A stretch of DNA of 33,136 nt. It comes from an uncultured Eggerthellaceae bacterium. Its GTDB lineage: Bacteria > Actinomycetota > Coriobacteriia > Coriobacteriales > Eggerthellaceae. The position numbers and the translations under genes were made by a program. The stretch spans positions 1-33,136 of the forward strand of contig CAMOLA010000025.1 of the NCBI GenBank assembly GCA_946618265.1. Direction: 5' to 3'. The notes under the pieces are model-generated. The model was not told the DNA's origin. It saw only the letters and a list, made by a program, of their open reading frames with translations, and ran no database searches. This document shows, piece by piece, positions 1-7,461 of this stretch (positions are counted from its first letter, which is position 1; every line of letters starts with the position of its first letter).

Positions 1-322
1 TGTACATGAGCGTGAGGCTGGAATTGCCGCCGACGATGACGTTTTCCATATCGTCATCGAGCATCACGGCCATGAGCCTGCGCGCCTCGTCGATGCCCTC
101 GAGCTCGCCGTAGTTGCGGCAGTCCAGCCCGCTTTCCGCAAAGCACTCCTCGGGCGTGTTGAGCAGCTTCAGCATGTCCATGGACAGGTCGAGCTGAGCA
201 GCGCTCGGTTTGCCGCGCGCCATGTTGAGCGCTAGATTCTGGGCTTTGTACAGCGACAGGTCGTCCTCGAGCTGCACCTTGAGTGCAGTGAGGTCCTTGG
301 TGTTCAGATCCTTGTATGCCAT
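1..322 (-). CDS. Type-Ic (MocR-like) aminotransferase, N-terminal part
   Basis: N-terminal 107 codons of a gene that continues past the left edge. The protein begins MAYKDLNTKDLTALKVQLE and contains NMARGKPSAAQLDLS and later VIVGGNSSLTLMY. The ARGKPS-QLDLS block and the GGNSSL turn are typical of the PLP-dependent aspartate aminotransferase type Ic family (PF12897), which transfers amino groups between amino acids and 2-oxo acids in the cytosol. The start is supported by GGAG about 6 nt upstream of the ATG and by a TATAAT box at 385-390. The PLP lysine lies outside the window, so substrate cannot be judged. It is followed upstream by putP on the same strand, with a 286-nt gap and a separate promoter, so it is probably not in the same operon. 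Confidence 0.8.
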   Translation of the reverse strand, partial: MAYKDLNTKDLTALKVQLEDDLSLYKAQNLALNMARGKPSAAQLDLSMDMLKLLNTPEECFAESGLDCRNYGELEGIDEARRLMAVMLDDDMENVIVGGNSSLTLMY

Positions 323-384
323 AGCTTGCTCCAATCGTGCGCTGCGCAAGAACGCGACATCTATCGTTTTGGACGTGAGCTTCG

Positions 385-390
385 ATTATA
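385..390 (-). promoter_or_regulatory. -10 box of the aminotransferase gene
   Basis: The minus strand reads TATAAT, a perfect sigma-70 type -10 hexamer, about 62 nt before the aminotransferase start codon. No good TTGACA-like -35 lies at the right distance, so the promoter call rests mainly on the -10 and the location. Confidence 0.45.
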
Positions 391-527
391 GAATTCAGCT
401 TCGTCGCGAACAGTCAGATTGGCTCATTTCAACGAGAATTAACGTAAACGAGCGTGCGCAGCGTGCCCCTGCGCCAAATCGGAACCGTTCTACAAGGCGA
501 ATCGCCCGTTGTTCGGGTCATGTACAC

Positions 528-560
528 GAATGCCCCGCAGGCACCGCCCACGGGGCATTC
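528..560. terminator. Perfect 10-bp hairpin between putP and the aminotransferase
   Basis: The arms GAATGCCCCG and CGGGGCATTC pair perfectly around a 13-nt loop. It lies 49 nt past the putP stop codon and is GC-rich like an intrinsic terminator, but neither side has a clear T-run, so termination is an inference from position. The rest of the 323-608 gap shows only the aminotransferase promoter. Confidence 0.45.
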
Positions 561-608
561 TCCAAAACGTTCAAGACCCAAAGGGCACACGAAGCAAGGG
601 AGCGAGCG

Positions 609-2228
609 CTACTGCACCGAAATCTCGCCTTCGAGCACGGCATCAAGGCTGCGCTCCTCGGGCGTCGAGTCCATGTAGTGGTCGAATTCGTCGAGCACGG
701 CCTGCTCGGGCTCGGGGCTGAGCAGCGACGCGATCACGATGGCCAGGCAACTGCACAGGAACGCCGGCAGAAGCTCGTAGATTCCGAACACGCCGCCCAG
801 GGGCTTGATCAAGTTGTGCCAGATAAGCACCATGGCCGCACCCGTGACCATGCCGGCAATGGCACCTTGCTTGGTCGTGCGGCGCCAATACAGCGCAAAC
901 AGCGTCAGCGGTCCGAACGACGCGCCAAGACCAGCCCATGCGTACGACACGACGTTGAAGATAACCGAGTTCTCATCCCATGCGATGAAGCACCCGAACA
1001 CGAGCACGACGGCGAGCGTGATGCGCGACACGATGAGCACCTGGTTGTCGGTCGCGTTTTTCTTGAACACGCCGCGGAAGATGTTCTCGGCCACGGACGA
1101 GCCCGTGATCAGCAGATAGGACGAAGCCGACGACATCGACGCCGCCAAAATGCCCGACACGACCAAGCCGCAGAAGAACGCCGGCAGCATGGTCTGCGCA
1201 AGCAAGATGAAGATGCTCTCGGCAGCCGACTGCGTGAGCAGCTGCGTCGGCATGATGGAGCGTCCGATCATGCCGATGGCCACGGCGCAGAACATCGAGA
1301 TGATGACCCACACGATGGCGATGCGCCGCGAGGTCTTGACTTCTTCTTCGCTACGGATGCCCAAGAAGCGGACGAGAACTTGGGGCATGCCGAAATAGCC
1401 CAGGCCCCACGACATCGTGGACACGATGGTGAGCAGGCCGTATTCAGCCGGCACGCCGAACAGCGGCTGGTTGTTCTGGACAACTTGCAGACCATCGGCT
1501 CCAAGCTCGGGCGTGGCCATGGTGGTCATGGAAAGATATCCAGGAATGTCGGAAAGGAACGCCACGGTGTTTTCGACGCCACCAGCCATGGTGATGGACC
1601 CGATAACGACGACGGCGAGCGCGACGAACATGAGGCAGCCCTGCACGAAATCGGTTGCCACGACCGAAAGGTAGCCACCCACCATGGTGTAGAGGAACAC
1701 GATGAGCGCTCCGAACACCATCATGACCGAATAATCCCAGCCGAACAGGCTGTTGAACAATTTGCCACACGTTACGAAGCAGCTACCGCAATACACGCAG
1801 AAGAAAATGAGGATGATGACGGCCGCCACCGTGGCGATGATGTTCTTGTCATCATGAAAGCGGTTGGAATAGAATCCCGGCAGCGTGATGGAGTCGTTGG
1901 CCACAACCGAATACTTGCGCAGACGCTTGGCCACGAGCAACCAGTTGAGATACGTGCCGATGGCCAGACCAATGGCCGTCCAACCCACGTCGGACGCACC
2001 GCAGAAATACGCCAAACCCGGCATTCCCATGAGCAGATAGCCCGACATATCCGACGCCTCCGCCGAGAGCGCCGTGAACCACGGCCCCACCTTGCGACCG
2101 CCCAGGAAGTACTCCGACGCCGACGAATTCGACCGCTTCGCATAGATGAAGCCAATGGTCAGCACGACGATGAAGTAGATCAGGATGGCAAGAACGACAA
2201 ACGCATCCCCCTCTTTTAGTGCAAACAT
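609..2228 (-). CDS. putP: Sodium/proline symporter PutP
   Basis: A 539-residue member of the sodium:solute symporter family (LeuT fold, about 13 membrane helices). It imports proline with sodium across the cytoplasmic membrane. The sequence SAEASDMSGYLLMGMPG near residue 54 is the PutP signature in helix 2, and YFLGGRKVGPWFTALS precedes it; the N-terminus (VVLAILIYFIVVLTIGF) is the first helix. Length matches the family (about 500 aa) with a somewhat longer acidic C-terminal tail (EPEQAVLDEFDHYMDSTPEE). The start is well supported by AAGGAGGAA just upstream. Transcribed alone: the aminotransferase downstream has its own -10 and a hairpin separates them. Substrate specificity for proline is by family similarity; other amino acids are possible. 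Confidence 0.92.
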   Translation of the reverse strand: MFALKEGDAFVVLAILIYFIVVLTIGFIYAKRSNSSASEYFLGGRKVGPWFTALSAEASDMSGYLLMGMPGLAYFCGASDVGWTAIGLAIGTYLNWLLVAKRLRKYSVVANDSITLPGFYSNRFHDDKNIIATVAAVIILIFFCVYCGSCFVTCGKLFNSLFGWDYSVMMVFGALIVFLYTMVGGYLSVVATDFVQGCLMFVALAVVVIGSITMAGGVENTVAFLSDIPGYLSMTTMATPELGADGLQVVQNNQPLFGVPAEYGLLTIVSTMSWGLGYFGMPQVLVRFLGIRSEEEVKTSRRIAIVWVIISMFCAVAIGMIGRSIMPTQLLTQSAAESIFILLAQTMLPAFFCGLVVSGILAASMSSASSYLLITGSSVAENIFRGVFKKNATDNQVLIVSRITLAVVLVFGCFIAWDENSVIFNVVSYAWAGLGASFGPLTLFALYWRRTTKQGAIAGMVTGAAMVLIWHNLIKPLGGVFGIYELLPAFLCSCLAIVIASLLSPEPEQAVLDEFDHYMDSTPEERSLDAVLEGEISVQ

Positions 2229-2261
2229 GCTAGCTTTCCTCCTTAATTGACATAAGCAAGC

Positions 2262-2267
2262 ATTATA
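2262..2267 (-). promoter_or_regulatory. -10 box of putP
   Basis: The minus strand reads TATAAT 34 nt before the putP start codon, ahead of a strong AAGGAGGAA ribosome binding site at 2236-2244. The expected -35 position holds ATCCGC, a poor match, which could mean activator dependence. Confidence 0.45.
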
Positions 2268-2441
2268 ACTTTAGTACGCTGGAGCGGATGCGCAATTTTT
2301 GGAAAGACACTACGACATGCATGATTTCGCTGCAAATGGCGGCATGATGCGCCTGACACCTTGTCGGCGTCCCTGCCAGGTGGGTTCAGGCGGGCTGATG
2401 ATATCATAGGTCTGGCAGAGCAATTCGAGCGAAGGGCCTTT

Positions 2442-2891
2442 ATGGTCGCAAAACTAAAAGCCCCACCGGCATCGAACGAGAACGTGCGCAAGTCGATGCA
2501 AGGCAACAAGCGCCGCGACACGAAGCCCGAGCTGCTCGTGCGCCACATGCTGCGCGAGATGGGCTATCCCGGCTATCGGCTCGACTGGAAAAAAGCCCAC
2601 GGCCATCCCGACATCGCCTATCCCGGGCGCAAAATCGCAATCTACGTCATGGGCTGCTTCTGGCACCACCACGAAGGATGCAAGTACGCGAGCACGCCCA
2701 AGAACCACGTCGAATACTGGGAAGCGAAATTCGCCCGCAACAAGCAGCGCGATGCCGAGGTGCGCGAAGCCATGGCCGCCGACGGCTGGCACGTCGTCGA
2801 AATCTGGGAATGCGAACTGAAAAAGGACAAGCTCGAGGAAACGCGCGAGCGCCTTCACCAGGAAATCCGCTACGCCTTCGTCGACCTCTAG
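2442..2891 (+). CDS. vsr: Very short patch repair (Vsr-like) DNA mismatch endonuclease
   Basis: A 149-residue protein with the Vsr fold signature: RKSMQGNKRRDTKPELLVR at the N-terminus, HPDIAYPGRKIAIYV around D57, CFWHHHEGC at 72-80, NKQRDAEVR, and GWHVVEIWECEL near the C-terminus. Vsr nicks next to the T of a T:G mismatch made when 5-methylcytosine deaminates, and so protects genomes that carry a cytosine methylase. E30 and D57 match the metal-binding acidic residues; the residues before GCFW are V-M instead of the usual Thr-His or V-D. I place the start at 2442 because GAAGGG lies 5-10 nt upstream; the frame stays open 27 codons further up to an ATG at 2361 without a ribosome binding site. 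No Dcm-like methylase is next to it. The last base of its stop codon is the first base of a 37-nt palindrome. Confidence 0.9.
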   Translation: MVAKLKAPPASNENVRKSMQGNKRRDTKPELLVRHMLREMGYPGYRLDWKKAHGHPDIAYPGRKIAIYVMGCFWHHHEGCKYASTPKNHVEYWEAKFARNKQRDAEVREAMAADGWHVVEIWECELKKDKLEETRERLHQEIRYAFVDL

Positions 2892-2927
2892 ATTATACAT
2901 TTGGGGACTGTCCCCAAATGTATAATC
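2891..2927. repeat. Palindrome family A, copy 1 (perfect, 37 nt)
   Basis: Arm GATTATACATTTGGGGAC, central T, then the exact reverse complement. It sits between the convergent vsr and ATP-grasp genes, starting in the vsr stop codon and ending 6 nt before the ATP-grasp stop, so it may end transcription from both sides. Confidence 0.95.
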
Positions 2928-2933
2928 GAGCGG

Positions 2934-4232
2934 TTATTCCCAGATGAGGCCCTCGATTGAGCCATCGGGCATGCGGACGTCCATCTGCATGGTGGCGCGC
3001 ACGTGGGCCATGCGCTCCTCGAGTTCGGCACGCGTCGGCGCCTCGATGGTGATGAGGTAACGCGAGGTCTTGTCGGTGTGGCCTTCGGCGTAGTTCGTGC
3101 CGACCAGATCATCGATGCGCTCGATCTGCGTACTGTGCACATAGGGCAACGCCAGCACATCGGCGGCACCGCGAACGCTGAGCACTTCGCCTTCGGGAAT
3201 GTAGAACGCCACGTAGCAGCAATGCCGTAGCGGACGCTTCGCCAGCACATCGGCATCCGCCCCGAAATCTACGGCGCGCACGCCAGGCAGCTGATCGAAC
3301 GAGTCGATTTCGCCAAGCGCCAGCTTGACCAGGAATTCCTCTGATTGCAAACCGCAGCTCAACGGTATGAGGTCGGACGAGATGAACGCCCCGCCGCCGC
3401 GAGCCGCCGTTTCCATGAGGAATATCTCGTCGCCATCCATGACGAACTCGCTGTGCGTGATGCCCTGCGAAAGCCCAAAACCCTTGATGATGCGGGTGTT
3501 CAGCTCGAGCACGCGATCGCGCAGCTCGTCGTCTGCGATAGTCGGGAACGTACGCTCCTTCGCCGAAAGCGAGTCGCCCAAGTCGAAATACAGCGTGTCG
3601 CCGATGCAGAGGTTGATGAATTCGCCGCCGAGCGCAAGCCCTTCCACGACGAACTCGCGCCCCGTCGCATAACGCTCGACGATGACCGACTGGTCTGACG
3701 ACCACCGCGCCGCCTCGGGATACTTCTCCACGAGCTCGTCCACATTGCGGCAAATCTGCACGCCACGACTGCCCTGCGTATCGACCGGCTTGATGATCAC
3801 GACGCCGCCGATTTCGTCGTAGGCCCGCCTGGCCTCTTCGAGCGAGAACACCGTGCGATTGGGCAGCACGGGAATGCCGAGCTCCTCCATCTTGCGCCGC
3901 ATGAGCGCCTTGTTCGTGAACAAGCGGGCCGTCTCGGGGCCGATGCCCGGCAGGCTCATCGCATCGCACACGCGCGCGACCGTGAGCACGGGTATGTCGG
4001 TCTCGTCGGTTATGGCGCCATCGATGGGAGCGCTGCCGTCTTCGCCGCGCGCGAACGCCAAAATGGCCTCGAAATCGCGCACGTCGGAGATGAGCGTGGC
4101 CTGGGCGCAAGCCCGAAACGCCTCGGAGATGACGGGCGCGGCGATCTTGACATCGCACAGCTCGGCCGCCTTGCGGGCAAGCGCGAGCTGGAACGGTCCC
4201 GCCCCGATTACGAGTAGCGTCTTATTTCCCAT
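2934..4232 (-). CDS. ATP-grasp domain ligase (carbamoyl-phosphate synthase/biotin carboxylase-like)
   Basis: A 432-residue cytosolic protein. Residues 1-100 form a pre-ATP-grasp nucleotide-binding half (MGNKTLLVIGAGPFQLALA). The ATP-grasp fold follows: NKALMRRKMEELGIPVLP, the lysine of VIIKPVDTQGSRGV, and the metal-binding stretch DEIFLMETAARGGGAF, where the usual E-x-N-x-R is ET-A-AR. A C-terminal domain of about 110 residues completes it. Such enzymes join a carboxylate to an amine or thiol through an acyl phosphate; the substrate cannot be read from sequence. It lies downstream of a PaaK-like adenylating enzyme and a membrane protein on the same strand, with a 400-nt inverted-repeat region in between, so shared function is plausible but cotranscription is uncertain. 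The start has AAGG about 4 nt upstream. Confidence 0.8.
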   Translation of the reverse strand: MGNKTLLVIGAGPFQLALARKAAELCDVKIAAPVISEAFRACAQATLISDVRDFEAILAFARGEDGSAPIDGAITDETDIPVLTVARVCDAMSLPGIGPETARLFTNKALMRRKMEELGIPVLPNRTVFSLEEARRAYDEIGGVVIIKPVDTQGSRGVQICRNVDELVEKYPEAARWSSDQSVIVERYATGREFVVEGLALGGEFINLCIGDTLYFDLGDSLSAKERTFPTIADDELRDRVLELNTRIIKGFGLSQGITHSEFVMDGDEIFLMETAARGGGAFISSDLIPLSCGLQSEEFLVKLALGEIDSFDQLPGVRAVDFGADADVLAKRPLRHCCYVAFYIPEGEVLSVRGAADVLALPYVHSTQIERIDDLVGTNYAEGHTDKTSRYLITIEAPTRAELEERMAHVRATMQMDVRMPDGSIEGLIWE

Positions 4233-4358
4233 GTGGCCTTCGTCCCATCAGCTGATTTCGTTACTAGTGCGTTTCGTGCTGAAACTAATTCATGATACCA
4301 CAGCGGATAACGGTGCCGTCTCCCGTGAAGCAGGTCTCCGGGGGAAGTGCCTCATACA

Positions 4359-4385
4359 GACCGAAAGGGAGACTCCCCTTCGGTC
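4359..4385. repeat. Palindrome family C, copy 1
   Basis: Arm GACCGAAAGGGAG, central A, then the reverse complement with one mismatch. It is the inner end of the left arm of the 4325-4631 inverted repeat. Confidence 0.9.
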
Positions 4386-4398
4386 ACCCTGGGCGGGT

Positions 4399-4482
4399 TC
4401 AGTCGGTCATTGCGCCATCAGCCAATACTTCCTGCACGACCTCCGACGGAAACTTCCAGCCCAGCGCCTTCGGTCGGTACAT
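4399..4482 (-). CDS. Possible 27-residue peptide inside the inverted repeat
   Basis: Short frame MYRPKALGWKFPSEVVQEV continuing to LADGAMTD and a TGA stop. GGAGG lies 8 nt before the ATG, a good ribosome binding site, and the frame stays open upstream through the start region. The composition looks protein-like, with an amphipathic SEVVQEVLAD stretch. Nothing else supports translation; it may be chance, or the tail of a decayed gene captured between the repeat arms. I do not recognise it. Confidence 0.25.
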   Translation of the reverse strand: MYRPKALGWKFPSEVVQEVLADGAMTD

Positions 4483-4570
4483 CGTGCGGGCCTCCACCCC
4501 TCCCGAGCCAGCATTCGGCCCCACTTCGACAGGCGCACTGACGGAAAAGGGCGTCTCCCCAACGGTCGGT

Positions 4571-4597
4571 GACCGAAAGGGAGTCTCCCTTTCGGTC
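4571..4597. repeat. Palindrome family C, copy 2 (perfect, 27 nt)
   Basis: Arm GACCGAAAGGGAG, central T, exact reverse complement. Inner end of the right arm of the 4325-4631 inverted repeat. Confidence 0.92.
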
Positions 4598-4632
4598 TGT
4601 ATGAGGCACTTCCCCCGGAGACCCGTTTCACC

Positions 4633-5970
4633 CTATGCGGGCTTCACCTTGTTGACGATGACGCGCAGCTTGCCGTTGGGATCGGACGGGATGTCGTCGA
4701 CCCACTCGGTGGTGATCGTCATCTCGGGATCCTTGAAGATGCCCGAAAGCCCCTCGCATACGCGCGCGGCGACGGCGGGCTGCTCCTCGACGGGCGTGTC
4801 GGGATGGCGCACCATGATGAGATGCACGCTGCCGAGCTCTTCCTGAATCAGGCGGTACGACACCACTTCGGGCGTGTAGTTCATGACCACCGAGATGTTG
4901 GCCCACTCCGTCGTCGTGCCGTTGGAATGGTAGATGACGTCGTTCATGCGCCCTTGCAGGCCGGCGGCATAGCGCAGCCCGTGGTGGGTGAAGCTGTACA
5001 GATAGTCGAGCGAAGCGTAGTTGATGAGCGGAAGCTCGGTCTTCAGCAGCGGCGTGATGACCGCCATGCCGTCGTCGGCCGGACCATCGAGCGTTGCGTT
5101 GTACGTGTTGACGACGAATGCGTCGCTGTTCACCTGGTAGTAATCGCGCTGCGGAATGCGCACGACGCACGACCCCGTTTCGGCCATGCCATACGCGTCG
5201 AGCAAGCCCGGACCGAACACTTCTTCCATGAGCGCACGCGCGGGCGGATCGGTCATCTCGCTGATGGGCGTATAGAACTTCGGCTTCCAGATGTAGAGGT
5301 CGTTGTCCTTGACGTACTTGGCGATGCGCACGAGCACGTTCTTGTGGTTGTACAGGTAATCGGGCTGGTAGGCGTTGATCTCGTCGACGAGCGTCTGCGT
5401 GTCGACGCGCTGAAGGATGGTGTCGGACATGTACTTGCGGCGCAGGATGCCCAACTTCTGCAGAGGCGAATCGCCCTTGTTCGGGTCGATTTTCACATGC
5501 AGCGAGTTCGGTCGGCTCATGGTCTTTCCCGTGAAGGGGTTGTAGCCGCCCAGGCTCATGGTGCGCAGCCAATTGGCCGTGTAGACCGCGTTTTCGCGCG
5601 GGCTGATGAGCGTGCGCAGCGGGCGCCCGGTCGAACCCGACGTGGGACTCACGTGCCACAGCTTGTATTTTTCGGGAAAGCGCTCGGCCTCGTCGTCCAT
5701 CCAGTCGCGCAGCTCGTCCTTGGTGAGCACGGGGAACATGTACAGGTCTTCGGCGCGTTGGTAATCTTCGGGCTTCGTGCCGGAGCGCTCGAAACGCTCG
5801 CGGTAGAACGGGATGTCGTAGGCGATTTTCATGAGCGCCTGCAAGCGCTGCTGCTGCAAGCGCAGAATGCGCTTCTCGTTGTTTGGCCCGACGGGCTCGC
5901 GCACCAAGCTCAGGTACGTCTTCATCACGTTGAGGTGCTCGAGCTTCTCGTCGAGTTCGTAGTTTCTCAT
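4633..5970 (-). CDS. Phenylacetate-CoA ligase (PaaK/CapK)-like adenylate-forming enzyme
   Basis: A 445-residue ANL-superfamily enzyme, close to PaaK in length. Motifs in order: HVSPTSGSTGRPLRTL (phosphate-binding A3 loop, near residue 110), DAYGMAETGS (A5-like) and, at the C-terminus, IPSDPNGKLRVIVNKV (A8/A10 region with the final lysine). Such enzymes activate a carboxylate as an acyl adenylate and often pass it to CoA. PaaK itself acts on phenylacetate; CapK-like relatives sit in polysaccharide loci, and relatives make coenzyme F390. The substrate here is unknown. I use the ATG at 5970 because GGAG lies exactly 6 nt upstream; the ATG 6 nt earlier overlaps that site. The neighbours are a membrane protein 107 nt upstream and an ATP-grasp ligase downstream, both on the same strand. 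Confidence 0.82.
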   Translation of the reverse strand: MRNYELDEKLEHLNVMKTYLSLVREPVGPNNEKRILRLQQQRLQALMKIAYDIPFYRERFERSGTKPEDYQRAEDLYMFPVLTKDELRDWMDDEAERFPEKYKLWHVSPTSGSTGRPLRTLISPRENAVYTANWLRTMSLGGYNPFTGKTMSRPNSLHVKIDPNKGDSPLQKLGILRRKYMSDTILQRVDTQTLVDEINAYQPDYLYNHKNVLVRIAKYVKDNDLYIWKPKFYTPISEMTDPPARALMEEVFGPGLLDAYGMAETGSCVVRIPQRDYYQVNSDAFVVNTYNATLDGPADDGMAVITPLLKTELPLINYASLDYLYSFTHHGLRYAAGLQGRMNDVIYHSNGTTTEWANISVVMNYTPEVVSYRLIQEELGSVHLIMVRHPDTPVEEQPAVAARVCEGLSGIFKDPEMTITTEWVDDIPSDPNGKLRVIVNKVKPA

Positions 5971-6077
5971 GGTCATCTCCTATCACAGCGCACCGGGCAA
6001 CCACCCGCTGCTCGCCATATGGCATTCCACCATCTAATAGACTATGTCCTATATATTGTACGCCTGCGCTGCTCGCA

Positions 6078-7361
6078 TTAGAAGTATTGGCGTCCCAATA
6101 ACATGAGCCCAAAATACAGCAGGCCAGACGCGGTGTGAAGGGCAAAAACGACCAACGTGGCCACATCGAGGGGCGTACGTCGGTCAGGCGGCGCGGCGAC
6201 CACAGCAGTGACACCCGATCCAAGCGCGACGCCATCGCTCGCCTCGACGCCTTGGGCGGCCGGCGCGTCAGCGCGCGCTTCCCCGCCCCCTGCACCAGAC
6301 GGCCGTGCGGCATCCGTTTCGCGCACGAGCTTCCACGCGCGTCCGCGGGCGTTGACGAACGCGATCGCCGATGCGATGAACGCGTAGAACAGCCCGAAGC
6401 ACAAGCCCCAGCCGAAATTGCCATGGCTCATGCGCGAGCCCGTCTCGTACAGGAAGAAGCTCTCGAAGAACGACACGATGAGCACGAGAATGGCCAGCAG
6501 ATAGTTGCGATCGGTCCGCCACAAGGGGCGCGTCGCGATTGCCGCCAGGAGGGGGAACGCCATGACCTGGAAGAAATTGACGAACACGTTGGGATTGCGG
6601 CTCGTCCAGAACACGGCGATGCCGAACGCGATGTGGTTGTCGCCCTTCGCGGATCCATCGGCCGGGTACAGCAGCATCACCTGGCATACGACCACGATGA
6701 GCGCGATGAGCAGCGACAAACCCACGAGCAGCGATTTCGGCACCGTGCTCTTGCCGTTGCGGACAAGATCGATGATGCAGAACACGAGCATCGCCGGCCC
6801 GAAGGCGACGACGAAATTGGGCTTGGTAAGCGTCGCAGCAATCAGCATGACGGTGAACAAGACCCAGCTCAACGCCTTCGACTTCGTTTTGATCTGCCCG
6901 TCGAATTTCAGGTAGAACACGATGGCGCACATCGCCAAAAACCGCATGCCGGTATAGGTCGAGTTGTGCCACCGGTTGGCGCTCGGAGAGCCGACCGTGA
7001 AGTTGTGGTACACGAAGCGCAGGTAGATCGCGATGACGAAATTGCACGCGATGGCCAGCACCAGGGCGACCCACGGTTTGACGTCGGGCGCGAGCTTGCG
7101 GATGAAGTACTCGGTTATGCCAATCGTCGCAATTTCGAGCAACGCGAGGAACACCGCCGGCCCCATGAGCCCGAACGTATCGCGCGTGAAGAACAAGACG
7201 AGCCGAAACGCGCTGTAGCTATCGGCATCCATGGGGGCAAGATGCGCGGGAAGATCGCTCGCATACGCGCCCGTGGCCTGCTGGTAGAACAAAAACGTGC
7301 ATGCGGCGAACATGCCCGCCAAAACGACGATGCGCGCTATTGCCACCTTGTCTACACGCAT
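6078..7361 (-). CDS. Polytopic membrane protein of unknown function
   Basis: A 427-residue protein with about 10-11 hydrophobic helices, starting with IARIVVLAGMFAACTFLFY. A charged segment TDADSYSAFRL-like after helix 1 and the conserved-looking NRWHNSTYTGMRFLA suggest a large extracytoplasmic loop as in GT-C glycosyltransferase-type proteins, but no diagnostic motif is visible, so this is only an idea. Between the tenth and last helices lies a disordered, Ala/Gly-rich stretch of about 55 residues (RPSGAGGGEARADAPAAQG and on). GAGG is 8 nt before the ATG. It is upstream of the PaaK-like gene on the same strand, and the L,D-transpeptidase gene upstream ends with its own terminator, so this gene probably starts the PaaK-like/ATP-grasp unit. 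Confidence 0.75.
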   Translation of the reverse strand: MRVDKVAIARIVVLAGMFAACTFLFYQQATGAYASDLPAHLAPMDADSYSAFRLVLFFTRDTFGLMGPAVFLALLEIATIGITEYFIRKLAPDVKPWVALVLAIACNFVIAIYLRFVYHNFTVGSPSANRWHNSTYTGMRFLAMCAIVFYLKFDGQIKTKSKALSWVLFTVMLIAATLTKPNFVVAFGPAMLVFCIIDLVRNGKSTVPKSLLVGLSLLIALIVVVCQVMLLYPADGSAKGDNHIAFGIAVFWTSRNPNVFVNFFQVMAFPLLAAIATRPLWRTDRNYLLAILVLIVSFFESFFLYETGSRMSHGNFGWGLCFGLFYAFIASAIAFVNARGRAWKLVRETDAARPSGAGGGEARADAPAAQGVEASDGVALGSGVTAVVAAPPDRRTPLDVATLVVFALHTASGLLYFGLMLLGRQYF

Positions 7362-7393
7362 GATTTAATCCTCGACAATCCCATTCTCCATTC

Positions 7394-7430
7394 AAAACGG
7401 AGGCCGCTCGCCCAAGGCGAACGACCTCCG
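7394..7430 (-). terminator. Rho-independent terminator of the L,D-transpeptidase gene
   Basis: On the minus strand, arms CGGAGGTCGTTCGCC and GGCGAGCGGCCTCCG pair over 15 positions (two G-T) around a TTG loop, followed by TTTT. It lies 31 nt after the stop codon. Confidence 0.88.
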
Positions 7431-7461
7431 ATTCCTAACAGTTCCCCAACTCGTTACCAGA

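Larger units (their letters stand above)
4325..4631. repeat. Long inverted repeat (64-nt arms, about 94% identical) around a 179-nt centre
   Basis: Left arm 4325-4388 and right arm 4568-4631 are reverse complements at 60 of 64 positions. Each arm consists of an outer unique part (GTCTCCGGGGGAAGTGCC and on to CATACA) and an inner copy of palindrome family C. The right arm ends 1 nt before the stop codon of the PaaK-like gene. A degenerate extra half-copy of family C lies at 4541-4567. The element fills nearly all of the 400-nt gap between the PaaK-like and ATP-grasp genes. It could be a non-autonomous mobile element or a strong transcription barrier; no transposase is present. Confidence 0.9.

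Noticed and set aside
210..2219. 669-codon plus-strand open frame across putP
   Set aside because: Antisense to a clear PutP; composition is Arg/His/Asp-rich, typical of GC-driven shadow frames. The same reasoning removes the long frames at 4804-6081, 6135-7883, 7501-8967, 10567-12405 and 23620-25743.
2398..2407. ATGATATCAT palindrome upstream of vsr as an operator
   Set aside because: Ten-base palindromes occur by chance at this scale; no second copy and no supporting promoter elements.
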